64,000 nucleotides of DNA, from the NCBI GenBank assembly GCA_025094145.1, contig JALLLS010000005.1:186001-250000 (forward strand), given 5' to 3'. Of the stretch, positions 37,437 through 47,397 are shown in pieces. Each line of letters begins with the position of its first letter. The first letter of the stretch is position 1. Under the pieces are notes generated by a model, which saw only the letters and a program-made list of their open reading frames with translations, did not search any database and was not told the DNA's origin. A program made the translations under genes and the position numbers. The stretch is from Spinellus fusiger (taxonomy: Eukaryota > Mucoromycota > Mucoromycetes > Mucorales > Phycomycetaceae).

Positions 37437-38042
37437 CTAATGGCTATGGCCACAGCAGGACTCTGCACTCGACTGATTTGATGGACGCTTGCTGTTCTTA
37501 CTGTTCTTAATGCTGTCATTGTCTCCCAACACAGTGTCCTTGGTAATACGCAACTCTATTCTCCTAGACATGAATACATTGACCTATGTAGACCCATCAA
37601 GTGACTTACTAAAGACATTCTCATTACCAACAGAGACACCCTGAAGCACACGTTCCTTCAAAAGAGCAGTGACCTGATTGGCCAGACTGATATGCTATCC
37701 GATAGACTCGGTTATTATTGTTATTATCAGGACGGCTAGTCACTTACACTCTTTAGTTTGTCAGCACTGATGTCTTCCTTGTGGTGTAAGAACCGCTCCC
37801 GGGTCTCTTTTCTAGCAGCTAGACTCTATTCAGCCAACGAGGTTCTCTTTATTGAGCCAAGGGGGTTGTGGGGTTGTGGAGTTGTAGGGGAGGGAGCTTA
37901 CCTTGGAGTGTTCTCACATCCTCTAATAACAGTCAATATACAGTGACATTTCAACTCACTCATTACCTCTGAACAGTTTGGACTGCGCCCTAAGTAGGTT
38001 ACGGTAGGCATAAAGAACAGAGTGTCTCGAGTTGGCTGCCAT
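37437..38042 (-). CDS. LYR-motif protein Mzm1 / LYRM7, complex III assembly factor
   Basis: Five exons, 38042-37967, 37922-37902 (21 nt microexon), 37818-37748, 37694-37610 and 37555-37437, have consistent phases and give 123 aa. The N-terminus holds the LYR-type motif (VLYAYRNLLRAQ) followed by KLFRE. The middle reads AARKETRERFLHHKEDIS and then ANQVTALLKERVLQG. The end reads LRITKDTVLGDND, matching the Mzm1/LYRM7 family layout. Mzm1 is a matrix chaperone that stabilises the Rieske Fe-S protein before its insertion into complex III. The Cys/His tail (SSAESCCGHSH) is a local feature. Start codon at 38042 lies only 120 bp from the left end of a large composite transposon. Confidence 0.88.
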
Positions 38043-38163
38043 GCTATCGTTTGACTTGTCAAGGGACTGGAGAGTGAAAAAACAATGTTTATTGATGAGG
38101 GGATAAGTCACTGAGTCATGTGACCCCATGCTACTCCAGGGATTAACAAGTCACTTAGATCTA

Positions 38164-39850
38164 CAGTATTTTTACTTGGTTTTCGGACCTTTTCAAAAAA
38201 AATTCAGACGTTCTCTTTTCTTTTTTGGACGATTCCCATTCTAATTTCAGACGTTTACAAAAGGAAATTCAGACAATTCCAATTTTTTATTGGACAAGTT
38301 TCTTTTATCTTCAGACTTTTTCCTTACTTAATTTAGACAAACTCTTATTTCAGAGAAGCAGTAAATTTCATCAACCTATTTCATTATCTCCTTAAACCAC
38401 ATTTATAATTTTTTTTTAAAAAAAAACTGAACTAAATAAAAAGATGGACTATATTAAATACCAACCATTAGAAGATGCATAATTGACAGAAGATACTGAT
38501 GAAGAGATGGAATTAGAGACTACAGCAACTGAGTACGGCAATATTGAGATGATCGTAGATTTCGATGTGATGTTGCAAAATCAAACAACACAGATGGCAG
38601 AAGCTATGGATAACATTGTTGAAGACATGGGAGCTGTATCATTATATCAGTCAAACAGATATAAGAAATATACCCAAGATCAGATAGAACGGTTTATCCA
38701 TGTAAAGCAAGAAGAGGGCATGTCAGTCCCAAAAGTCGCTATGCTGTGCGGTATTCCTCGAAGCACTGCATATGAATTAATAAATGAATTCAATATTAGT
38801 AACGGCACTGTTCTGCCTGGAAACAATCCAAGAAAAACGAACAACAAACCAAAGAAACTATTCCCTCAACACTCGGCATTTCTAGTCGAACTCTTCGATA
38901 AAAATCCGTCGATTGTCCTTGAAGAAGCAAGATTAAAGTGTGAGGCGTTTCCTGGACTGGAAGTCTCTGTCAGTGGGCTTTATAAGCATATCGTTGAAAA
39001 ATGTGCTTTATCCTTAAAGCAAGCAACGAAATATACAGCTAAACGAGATGCACCTAGGACTATCAAACTTCGTTTTGATATCATTACTCAATGGAAAGCA
39101 GCTGGCGTTGATTATCAAAATAATTGTGTATTCGTCGATGAAGCCGGATTCCATACTCAAATGATTAGAGGTCGTGCGTGGTCAAAGAAAGGTGATCCAG
39201 CAATTGTGAAAGTTCATACCCAAAAGGGCGTTAATATAAGCATTGTTGGCTGTATTGCTTCATTTGGTGTTATAAACTTTTCAAAAGTTGAGCCTTTGAA
39301 AAAAACAGACGCAGAAAAATTGAAAAGGAATTTCCCCAGCAACACACAAGCAAGAAAAGAAAAGCCGCTACCCAAGATATATCAAAGCCGAAACAACTTC
39401 CAAAAGGCACTACAGCTTACCACATTGTAAAATCTATGGAATCTGTAATGGATGTTTTGGATAAGCATAACAAAAAGGGCATATTTATAGTTTTAGATAA
39501 CTGTAGAATTCATCATTCTCGCTACGTTATCGATGCCATTAACAATAGAGGTTACAGACCTCTTTTTATGCCACCTTACTCACCTTTTTTGAACCCCATC
39601 GAAGAATGCTGGTCAGAAATCAAAAAGCTTATCAGAAGAAATCCTCTAGATAAATCAGACACACTTACTCCACGAATTACAGAAGCTTGCAACCAGATTA
39701 CTTTAGAAGATTGTAAAGGATGGGTAAGACATGCTGAAACCTATTGGGATAGATGTCTTTCTAATGAGATTAAATTAAAATAGTCTGAATTTCCTTTCGT
39801 AAACGTCTGAATTTTTTTTGAAAAGGTCCGAAAACCAAGTAAAAATACTG
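38164..39850 (+). mobile_element. Tc1/mariner-like (IS630 superfamily) DD34E element, copy A
   Basis: A 1687 bp element flanked by TA on both sides. Terminal inverted repeats of about 49 bp begin CAGTATTTTTACTTGG and end CAGACGTT. One transposase gene lies inside in forward orientation. Copy B (45680-47366) is its mirror image. Confidence 0.9.
38444..39783 (+). pseudogene. DD34E transposase, interrupted (copy A)
   Basis: Reading from the ATG at 38444 gives 12 codons, then TAA at 38480-38482. The frame then continues for 315 codons from 38483. An HTH-like N-terminal region (SVPKVAMLCGIPRSTAYEL) precedes the RNase-H-like domain: first Asp in CVFVDEAGFH, second in FIVLDNCRIHH, Glu in LNPIEECW, with 34 residues between the last two, so DD34E. 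The C-terminal third (from 39436) is in another frame. Either a 1-nt shift occurred near the CCCC at 39334-39337, or a 53 nt intron (39287-39339, GT-AG) joins the parts in phase. The early TAA could be bypassed by an internal start. Copy B has the same defects. Confidence 0.8.
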
Positions 39851-39851
39851 T

Positions 39852-39938
39852 AGAAAGTATGCGCTTAGTTGGTTAAAACCCAGCCTACCTGGTAGAAAGT
39901 ATGCGCTTAGCTAGTTAAAATCCAGCCTACCTGGTAGG
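39852..39938. repeat. 43-bp tandem repeat next to the DD34E element
   Basis: Two copies of a unit starting AGAAAGTATGCGCTTAG and ending CCAGCCTACCTGGT, plus a short third start. Mirror copy at about 45592-45678 in the right arm. Confidence 0.85.
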
Positions 39939-39941
39939 CTA

Positions 39942-41186
39942 CACACCCAAAGATTTTTTTGACCTTTAAGCGGTGATACCTCCTTCCTTTTACGTCTAAA
40001 AATATCTTGCATTTTATGGCTCTGTGTTTAAAATCAAAGGTTTGTAAGTATCTAAATAATTGTTTCTTTTTGTGGATACCTCAGTATCAAATTGTATTAT
40101 CAATAAAATATATTGTTTATGAATAAAATTGTTTATTGTAATACTATAGCTAATACTATATTATGTACTATAGCTACGGCCTAAGTGCATTCTCTCATAG
40201 CAATAGAATATACACCCTAAAAGTCTTATGCTTTATTATAGGTAGATAGATAAATATGCCTTGGAGTAGACCCTAGACAGCATTGACCTTCTAGAAGACC
40301 ATCTGAGACTAACTTGAAAGGAGTCTTTACTTGCCTAATAACAATACATTGAGTGCCTTGTGGAATACAATGAACTTAAACCCAGATGAAGACACTGCTT
40401 ACCTTTTTATCACTAGAATAGTCCTTGATAGTGTCTATCACCTCCTTCTATTTTTTGTTTGTTAATAATAGTACATTACCTTTTTCAGTTATGCTTATCT
40501 TGACAAGTACTTGAGCGTTAAGTTGTATGGACAGTGTACGAGATAGCAAAAAGAGGGGGTATATCAAAACAAATAATATTTCATATATTATTCTGGTGAT
40601 CTATTACACTTTAACCTCAACTCATAAAATCTACAAGTCAAAATTCACAAGTCAAACAATTCACACTTTATTTGGCTTGAGCCTAAAGCCCAGTATTAGA
40701 AATAATACTTTGTAATCATTAAGCACCACTGTTAATACCAGTTACAATAACATAGTTACTGAAGTGATTATGAATACTGAGTCAATGAGTGACTATACAG
40801 TTCTCAATTTAAGTAAGTTTGGTTCTATTTTATGGACAATGACCACTAGAGTTAACTCTGTGTGTGTCTTATAATAAACATCTTTCTTAAGCAGTGTCAT
40901 ACTGCAAATACTATGGGCTTATAGTTAACACATTATGTTAAACAATAAATGCAGTGACTGAGTTGTAATATTGAGGTGACTCTTGTTCTATTTCTTGTCT
41001 TTACAGCCAATTCTATACTTTCTAATTGCAAAGTTAATAATGATTGCTTAAACAGGCAAGTAGAGTTTAAAATAGTTCATTTAGACAGCGAAAAAGCATC
41101 TTTAAACACATTAGCCAATCATAAGAATATTGCGATTTTATTCTCAGGATATTTACTTATATATCCCAAAAATCTCCTCGTGTGTA
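39942..41186 (+). repeat. Multicopy repeat segment in left arm, with decayed coding frames
   Basis: About 1.25 kb also present inverted at 44345-45588 and in diverged form at about 48700-50032. Frames at 40527-40715 and 40976-41186 (NCKVNNDCLNRQVEFKIVHL) are identical in both arms. The second may be the 5' part of the recombinase-like gene of the centre, since the frame runs on through IHKYQKRDLLEVDVENTN at about 41222-41290. Confidence 0.6.
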
Positions 41187-41383
41187 CTTTGCACGCGGAC
41201 TATCTTTCAAAACCCTTTTAAAATACACAAGTACCAGAAAAGAGATTTATTAGAAGTGGACGTTGAAAATACAAATGAAGCACTTAAAATTCGTAAATAT
41301 TAGCAAGTTACGTTTGGTGTGCTAATATATTGAGCTATTTCTTAGACAATGCCATAGAACTAGTTCAATTCCTGAACATAGTA

Positions 41384-43043
41384 CACTATTTTCACTTATT
41401 ATTGTCGCACTTTTGGAAAAAAAATTGTCGCACTTTTGGAAAAAAACTTAGCGCACAAGTGGAAAAAAACTTGTCGCATTAATAAATTAAAAGATGGCGT
41501 ATAAGTTGGATGCGACAAATGCGACATAAATGTTTTATTTTTAAAGAGGCTTCTCTTGTAAGCAATCCTCAAATCTATCGACAGAGTATTTGCAAAACCC
41601 TCTGAGGTCACCGAGAAGAACTTGGTTAGATGCATCGGCGATTCTAGATGACAGAGTTTCTTCTTCCAAGAGTCTTTCTCTTTTTAACCTGCTTTTGCAA
41701 ACAGACCAGAATTGCTCAATGGGATTCAATTCTGGTGAGTAAGGGGGAAGATAAACACACTTGTACCCACGGCCTTCAATGAAGCTTTTAATGTCTTCAT
41801 TCATATGGATGGGGGCGTTGTCCATAATCAAGTAATTATCCTTGAAAACATCTGGATAATTGTCCATGACATCCATTGTATCGCTCAAGAAATTGATATA
41901 GTGGCCAGTAACAGTGCCTTTGCTTTGTTTTTGAGAAGGACCACCAGATCCAGTAGTTCTTCTCTTCTTTGAAACAGGTAACATTCGGGGCCGTCTTACT
42001 TTTATGTTGACAAGGCCTTGAGCAGATGTTGCTCCCATAATAGTTGTTGTTTTGGCCCTCGTTCTTGGTACTTTTACTACTGCATTAGTACCTAATTTTG
42101 ACCAAGCAAAAGTACGCTTCATGTTGATGTGGAATGCCGCCTCATCTATAAAGACAGAGTTGCTCATGTAGTCCATGTCTGTCTCCATCCATTTCTGTAC
42201 CCACTCCTTTCGATTCTTGATCTTTTCAGGACTATTACGATCAACTGAATGAAAATGGGCTCTTTTCAGACTGATCTTACAATTTTTGGTGACAAAATTG
42301 TAGAGCTGTTTTCGATATCTCTAAATCAATAAAAGACGTTCTCAAACTCTCCATCATTTGATCCAGGACTAAAGAGGGCTGATCGTTCAATAAATCGACT
42401 AAGAATCTTTTATGGCTATCGTCAAGTAGTGCTGGTCTACCGACTGGCCTTCCAATACCTTCTTTTCTGGCAATGAATGTCTGAGGGTTCTGCTGATCGT
42501 TTGAGTACCATCGCTGAGCAGTGAGTGGGTGGATTTGAAGTTTCAGCGCAGCAGCTCTGACGCTCATACCCCTTTCATAAATCAATACAAACAACTGCTC
42601 TTTTTCGGAATCTTTGTAATGCCTGTGGATACCAGGAGCTCTGTTATCCTCTTCTGTATTGACATCTCTGTCTACGGATTGTTGTACATTTCTTCTTTCT
42701 GGCTTCTCGGGTGGTTTGAGGTCAAGGTACATCCCGAAATTTGTAACCGTCTCAATGGGGTACGTCTCCTCGTCTACCTCCATCTCCACTACTGTAACGG
42801 CTATGCCTTCATCATTATAGATATTTCCTTGGCCGTCTTCGTGCACAATGTTATTCATTTTTTAAGAAAAGTAAAATGTAAGAAAACCTCAAGTACTTAG
42901 AATACGCCAGTTTTAAATCTTTTACTATGCCAAATTTTAATTAATTAATGCGACATATTTTATCCCATTAGTATGTCAAGTTTTAATTTATTAATGCGAC
43001 ATATTTTTCTCTAAAAGTGCGACAATAATAAGTGAAAATAGTG
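41384..43043 (-). mobile_element. Second, distinct DD34E Tc1/mariner-like element nested in the centre
   Basis: A 1660 bp element flanked by TA. Inverted termini of 31 bp start CACTATTTTCACTTATTATT and share GTCGCAC inside. GTCGCACTTTTGG-type motifs recur in tandem just inside the left end. The termini differ from those of copies A and B, so this is another family. It interrupts sequence between a possible exon ending about 41290 and the coding block starting at 43046. Confidence 0.88.
41541..42858 (-). pseudogene. DD34E transposase of the nested element, one frame break
   Basis: The first block (42858-42277, 193 codons from MNNIVHEDGQG) has a helix-turn-helix region (GMSVRAAALKLQIHPLTAQRW). 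The second block (to 41541) has the catalytic motifs SVFIDEAAFH, LIMDNAPIHM and LNPIEQFW, with 34 residues between the last two acidic residues. The blocks are out of frame by one base near 42296: the first runs into a stop while the other frame reads LYNFVTKNCKISLKRAHF. This looks like a single-base loss rather than an intron. The rest of the catalytic domain is intact, including KSKGTVTGHYINF-like residues typical of fungal IS630 elements. Confidence 0.85.
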
Positions 43044-43045
43044 TA

Positions 43046-44020
43046 TACATACCCTTTGACCCCAACAATAATGAAGTCTATGAAAACAAATGTCTTACAT
43101 TGAATGATATTCTTGCTGTTGTTTTGAAATACTCTGACTTGTTTGAAGACAAATCTGCTATCGGGTTTGGAAAGTGGTGTTCTAACAAAAAAGTCAATTT
43201 CATGAAAAGCGCCATAAAAAGGAGAGTCAGAATATCAAGTAAAACGGGCCCGTTCCCTATTTGCAGTGAAAGAAAAATTCTTCAGTAAGTCATATCTGTT
43301 ATTACTTTTTTTTATCTCTATTTCTGATTTTATTCACGCAACATATTAGACAATATTATCAAAGACATTACTGAATACCGTGAAGAATATCAAGAACATA
43401 TCCAAAAACTAAAAAAAGAAAACCATAATGTCATAGGATATGCAAGAAAGTCAAAAGGAATTGATGACAAAAACAGAACACGGCTAACTCAACTCATATG
43501 TGACAGACTGAGAGAAAGATCTTTGGTCGATAAATTGTTTGTTTCAGTTTGCTCAAATGCAAACCATCCTATCTCTGAGAGGGATGTAAAAGTAGACAAA
43601 AGAATTATTGAAAAACTGGATGTAGATGGGAACACACAAGGTAAGAACACTAATGTCAATTCAATTTTCTATTTCTCCATATCAATTATATGAGTCCCTC
43701 CTCTCCTTTTTTTTCTTAGAAATGTTGCAATATATTTCTACCAACAAAAAATATGTCTTGTAGTGTTGGATTATGCAGGTCTGACAACAGACCCAAATGA
43801 TTTAAAAAAGTTTTTAAAGTAAGCTTTGAAAAATATGGTTAATTTAAAGAAAATACTAAAAACTCCTTTTAGGGCCAACAAGAACATTGAGAAGGTTATC
43901 GTTGACAATTTGCCTCAAAATAACAAAATTGAGATATTTGAAAGAAAAGAAATATTAAACAATCCCTCAAGACTAGAAGTATTTAGATGTAGAGCAAGTA
44001 CGTGTCAACGCTCAAAATAA
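43046..44020 (+). pseudogene. Serine-recombinase-like multicopy gene, decayed
   Basis: Four exon-like blocks: 43046-43284 (NDILAVVLKYSDLFEDKSAI, then GPFPICSERKIL), 43350-43640 (VIGYARKSKG, RTRLTQLICDRLRERSLVDK, SERDVKVD), 43720-43818 (CLVVLDYAGLTTDPNDLKKF) and 43873-44020 (EKVIVDNLPQNNKIEIFERK). IGYARKS followed by a downstream SERD and a hydrophobic-D strand resembles the start of serine recombinases (IGYARVS), where the Ser is the nucleophile. From memory, related proteins are abundant in Mucorales. Phase mismatches at the first junction and inside block 3 suggest a pseudogene. The recombinase link is inference. Confidence 0.5.
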
Positions 44021-44047
44021 TTTATTAATTTTTATAAATAAACGCCA

Positions 44048-44401
44048 TCATAAAGTTTTAGTGTTACTTTCTATAATCACTTCTTTTTCTATTTCTGCAG
44101 GATACAGATGATATCTTAGTTTGGTCCTCATGGTTTGGAGGGAACATAAAGTGGGCATAAATGGATCGTCAGAATAGCAAATGTCGACATTCTTTATAGC
44201 ATCAACTTCCTTGGTCAAATTCTCAACATTGGTTTCATTGTACTCTTCGCAATAAAACATGCAGATTGCCTGCTCTCTTGTTATGACAACCATTGTTTTG
44301 CTGATGAGAGGGAAGTAAGAGTAAGAGAATAAAGTGTGAACTTCTACACACGAGGAGATTTTTGGGATATATAAGTAAATATCCTGAGAATAAAATCGCA
44401 A
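44048..44401 (-). CDS. Unidentified frame crossing the inner junction of the right arm
   Basis: An open frame reads from inside the right arm (IPKISSCVEVHTLFSYSYF) out into the centre (SKTMVVITREQAICMFYCEE, then DPFMPTLCSLQTMRTKLRYH) and ends at 44048. It is not present in the left arm beyond the shared border. Probably part of the repeat's own gene content; family unknown. Confidence 0.35.
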   Translation of the reverse strand: MRFYSQDIYLYIPKISSCVEVHTLFSYSYFPLISKTMVVITREQAICMFYCEEYNETNVENLTKEVDAIKNVDICYSDDPFMPTLCSLQTMRTKLRYHLYPAEIEKEVIIESNTKTL

Positions 44402-45679
44402 TATTCTTATGATTGGCTAATGTGTTTAAAGATGCTTTTTCGCTGTCTAAATGAACTATTTTAAACTCTACTTGCCTGTTTAAGCAATCATTATTAACTT
44501 TGCAATTAGAAAGTATAGAATTGGCTGTAAAGACAAGAAATAGAACAAGAGTCACCTCAATATTACAACTCAGTCACTGCATTTATTGTTTAACATAATG
44601 TGTTAACTATAAGCCCATAGTATTTGCAGTATGACACTGCTTAAGAAAGATGTTTATTATAAGACACACACAGAGTTAACTCTAGTGGTCATTGTCCATA
44701 AAATAGAACCAAACTTACTTAAATTGAGAACTGTATAGTCACTCATTGACTCAGTATTCATAATCACTTCAGTAACTATGTTATTGTAACTGGTATTAAC
44801 AGTGGTGCTTAATGATTACAAAGTATTATTTCTAATACTGGGCTTTAGGCTCAAGCCAAATAAAGTGTGAATTGTTTGACTTGTGAATTTTGACTTGTAG
44901 ATTTTATGAGTTGAGGTTAAAGTGTAATAGATCACCAGAATAATATATGAAATATTATTTGTTTTGATATACCCCCTCTTTTTGCTATCTCGTACACTGT
45001 CCATACAACTTAACGCTCAAGTACTTGTCAAGATAAGCATAACTGAAAAAGGTAATGTACTATTATTAACAAACAAAAAATAGAAGGAGGTGATAGACAC
45101 TATCAAGGACTATTCTAGTGATAAAAAGGTAAGCAGTGTCTTCATCTGGGTTTAAGTTCATTGTATTCCACAAGGCACTCAATGTATTGTTATTAGGCAA
45201 GTAAAGACTCCTTTCAAGTTAGTCTCAGATGGTCTTCTAGAAGGTCAATGCTGTCTAGGGTCTACTCCAAGGCATATTTATCTATCTACCTATAATAAAG
45301 CATAAGACTTTTAGGGTGTATATTCTATTGCTATGAGAGAATGCACTTAGGCCGTAGCTATAGTACATAATATAGTATTAGCTATAGTATTACAATAAAC
45401 AATTTTATTCATAAACAATATATTTTATTGATAATACAATTTGATATGAGGTATCCACAAAAAGAAACAATTATTTAGATACTTACAAACCTTTGATTTT
45501 AAACACAGAGCCATAAAATGCAAGATATTTTTAGACGTAAAAGGAAGGAGGTATCACCGCTTAAAGGTCAAAAAAATCTTTGGGTGTGTAGCCTACCAGG
45601 TAGGCTGGATTTTAACTAGCTAAGCGCATACTTTCTACCAGGTAGGCTGGGTTTTAACCAACTAAGCGCATACTTTCTA

Positions 45680-47366
45680 CAGTATTTTTACTTGGTTTTC
45701 GGACCTTTTCAAAAAAAATTCAGACGTTTACGAAAGGAAATTCAGACTATTTTAATTTAATCTCATTAGAAAGACATCTATCCCAATAGGTTTCAGCATG
45801 TCTTACCCATCCTTTACAATCTTCTAAAGTAATCTGGTTGCAAGCTTCTGTAATTCGTGGAGTAAGTGTGTCTGATTTATCTAGAGGATTTCTTCTGATA
45901 AGCTTTTTGATTTCTGACCAGCATTCTTCGATGGGGTTCAAAAAAGGTGAGTAAGGTGGCATAAAAAGAGGTCTGTAACCTCTATTGTTAATGGCATCGA
46001 TAACGTAGCGAGAATGATGAATTCTACAGTTATCTAAAACTATAAATATGCCCTTTTTGTTATGCTTATCCAAAACATCCATTACAGATTCCATAGATTT
46101 TACAATGTGGTAAGCTGTAGTGCCTTTTGGAAGTTGTTTCGGCTTTGATATATCTTGGGTAGCGGCTTTTCTTTTCTTGCTTGTGTGTTGCTGGGGAAAT
46201 TCCTTTTCAATTTTTCTGCGTCTGTTTTTTTCAAAGGCTCAACTTTTGAAAAGTTTATAACACCAAATGAAGCAATACAGCCAACAATGCTTATATTAAC
46301 GCCCTTTTGGGTATGAACTTTCACAATTGCTGGATCACCTTTCTTTGACCACGCACGACCTCTAATCATTTGAGTATGGAATCCGGCTTCATCGACGAAT
46401 ACACAATTATTTTGATAATCAACGCCAGCTGCTTTCCATTGAGTAATGATATCAAAACGAAGTTTGATAGTCCTAGGTGCATCTCGTTTAGCTGTATATT
46501 TCGTTGCTTGCTTTAAGGATAAAGCACATTTTTCAACGATATGCTTATAAAGCCCACTGACAGAGACTTCCAGTCCAGGAAACGCCTCACACTTTAATCT
46601 TGCTTCTTCAAGGACAATCGACGGATTTTTATCGAAGAGTTCGACTAGAAATGCCGAGTGTTGAGGGAATAGTTTCTTTGGTTTGTTGTTCGTTTTTCTT
46701 GGATTGTTTCCAGGCAGAACAGTGCCGTTACTAATATTGAATTCATTTATTAATTCATATGCAGTGCTTCGAGGAATACCGCACAGCATAGCGACTTTTG
46801 GGACTGACATGCCCTCTTCTTGCTTTACATGGATAAACCGTTCTATCTGATCTTGGGTATATTTCTTATATCTGTTTGACTGATATAATGATACAGCTCC
46901 CATGTCTTCAACAATGTTATCCATAGCTTCTGCCATCTGTGTTGTTTGATTTTGCAACATCACATCGAAATCTACGATCATCTCAATATTGCCGTACTCA
47001 GTTGCTGTAGTCTCTAATTCCATCTCTTCATCAGTATCTTCTGTCAATTATGCATCTTCTAATGGTTGGTATTTAATATAGTCCATCTTTTTATTTAGTT
47101 CAGTTTTTTTTTAAAAAAAAATTATAAATGTGGTTTAAGGAGATAATGAAATAGGTTGATGAAATTTACTGCTTCTCTGAAATAAGAGTTTGTCTAAATT
47201 AAGTAAGGAAAAAGTCTGAAGATAAAAGAAACTTGTCCAATAAAAAATTGGAATTGTCTGAATTTCCTTTTGTAAACGTCTGAAATTAGAATGGGAATCG
47301 TCCAAAAAAGAAAAGAGAACGTCTGAATTTTTTTTGAAAAGGTCCGAAAACCAAGTAAAAATACTG
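45680..47366 (-). mobile_element. Tc1/mariner-like DD34E element, copy B
   Basis: Mirror image of copy A with the same termini and length (1687 bp), flanked by TA at 45678-45679 and 47367-47368. Confidence 0.9.
45747..47086 (-). pseudogene. DD34E transposase, interrupted (copy B)
   Basis: Same frames and same interruptions as copy A: a TAA at codon 13 and a frame change or 53 nt intron before the second Asp. Shared lesions mean the duplication came after the lesions arose, or that they are not lesions (alternative start and true intron). Confidence 0.8.
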
Positions 47367-47397
47367 TACTTGAGAAGGATGTTTTGGGTGAATTACA

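Larger units (their letters stand above)
38162..41186 (+). repeat. Left arm of giant inverted repeat (3025 bp)
   Basis: Matches 44345-47368 in reverse. The inner junction is after CTCCTCGTGTGTA: the left copy continues CTTTGCACGC and the right copy GAAGTTCACA. Content from the outside in: DD34E element, a 43-bp tandem repeat, then about 1.25 kb of repeat DNA that also exists as a diverged third copy at about 48700-50032. Confidence 0.9.
38162..47368. mobile_element. 9.2 kb composite structure with 3 kb inverted arms ending in DD34E elements
   Basis: The two ends are inverted copies (38162-41186 and 44345-47368). Both outer limits fall at the terminal TA plus CAGTATTTTTACTTGG of a Tc1/mariner-like element; sequence outside is unrelated. 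Arms share identical long frames and, as far as I compared, differ by one base (extra G near 40084 in the left arm). The 3.16 kb centre carries a recombinase-like gene remnant and another DD34E element. Transposition as one unit from the outermost inverted termini is the simplest reading, with TA as target. Inverted duplication by another route, or an assembly artefact, is possible. Confidence 0.6.
44345..47368 (-). repeat. Right arm of giant inverted repeat (3024 bp)
   Basis: Reverse copy of 38162-41186. The single difference I found is a missing base near 45446. The diverged third copy supports the left-arm version, so the right arm carries the deletion. Confidence 0.9.
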
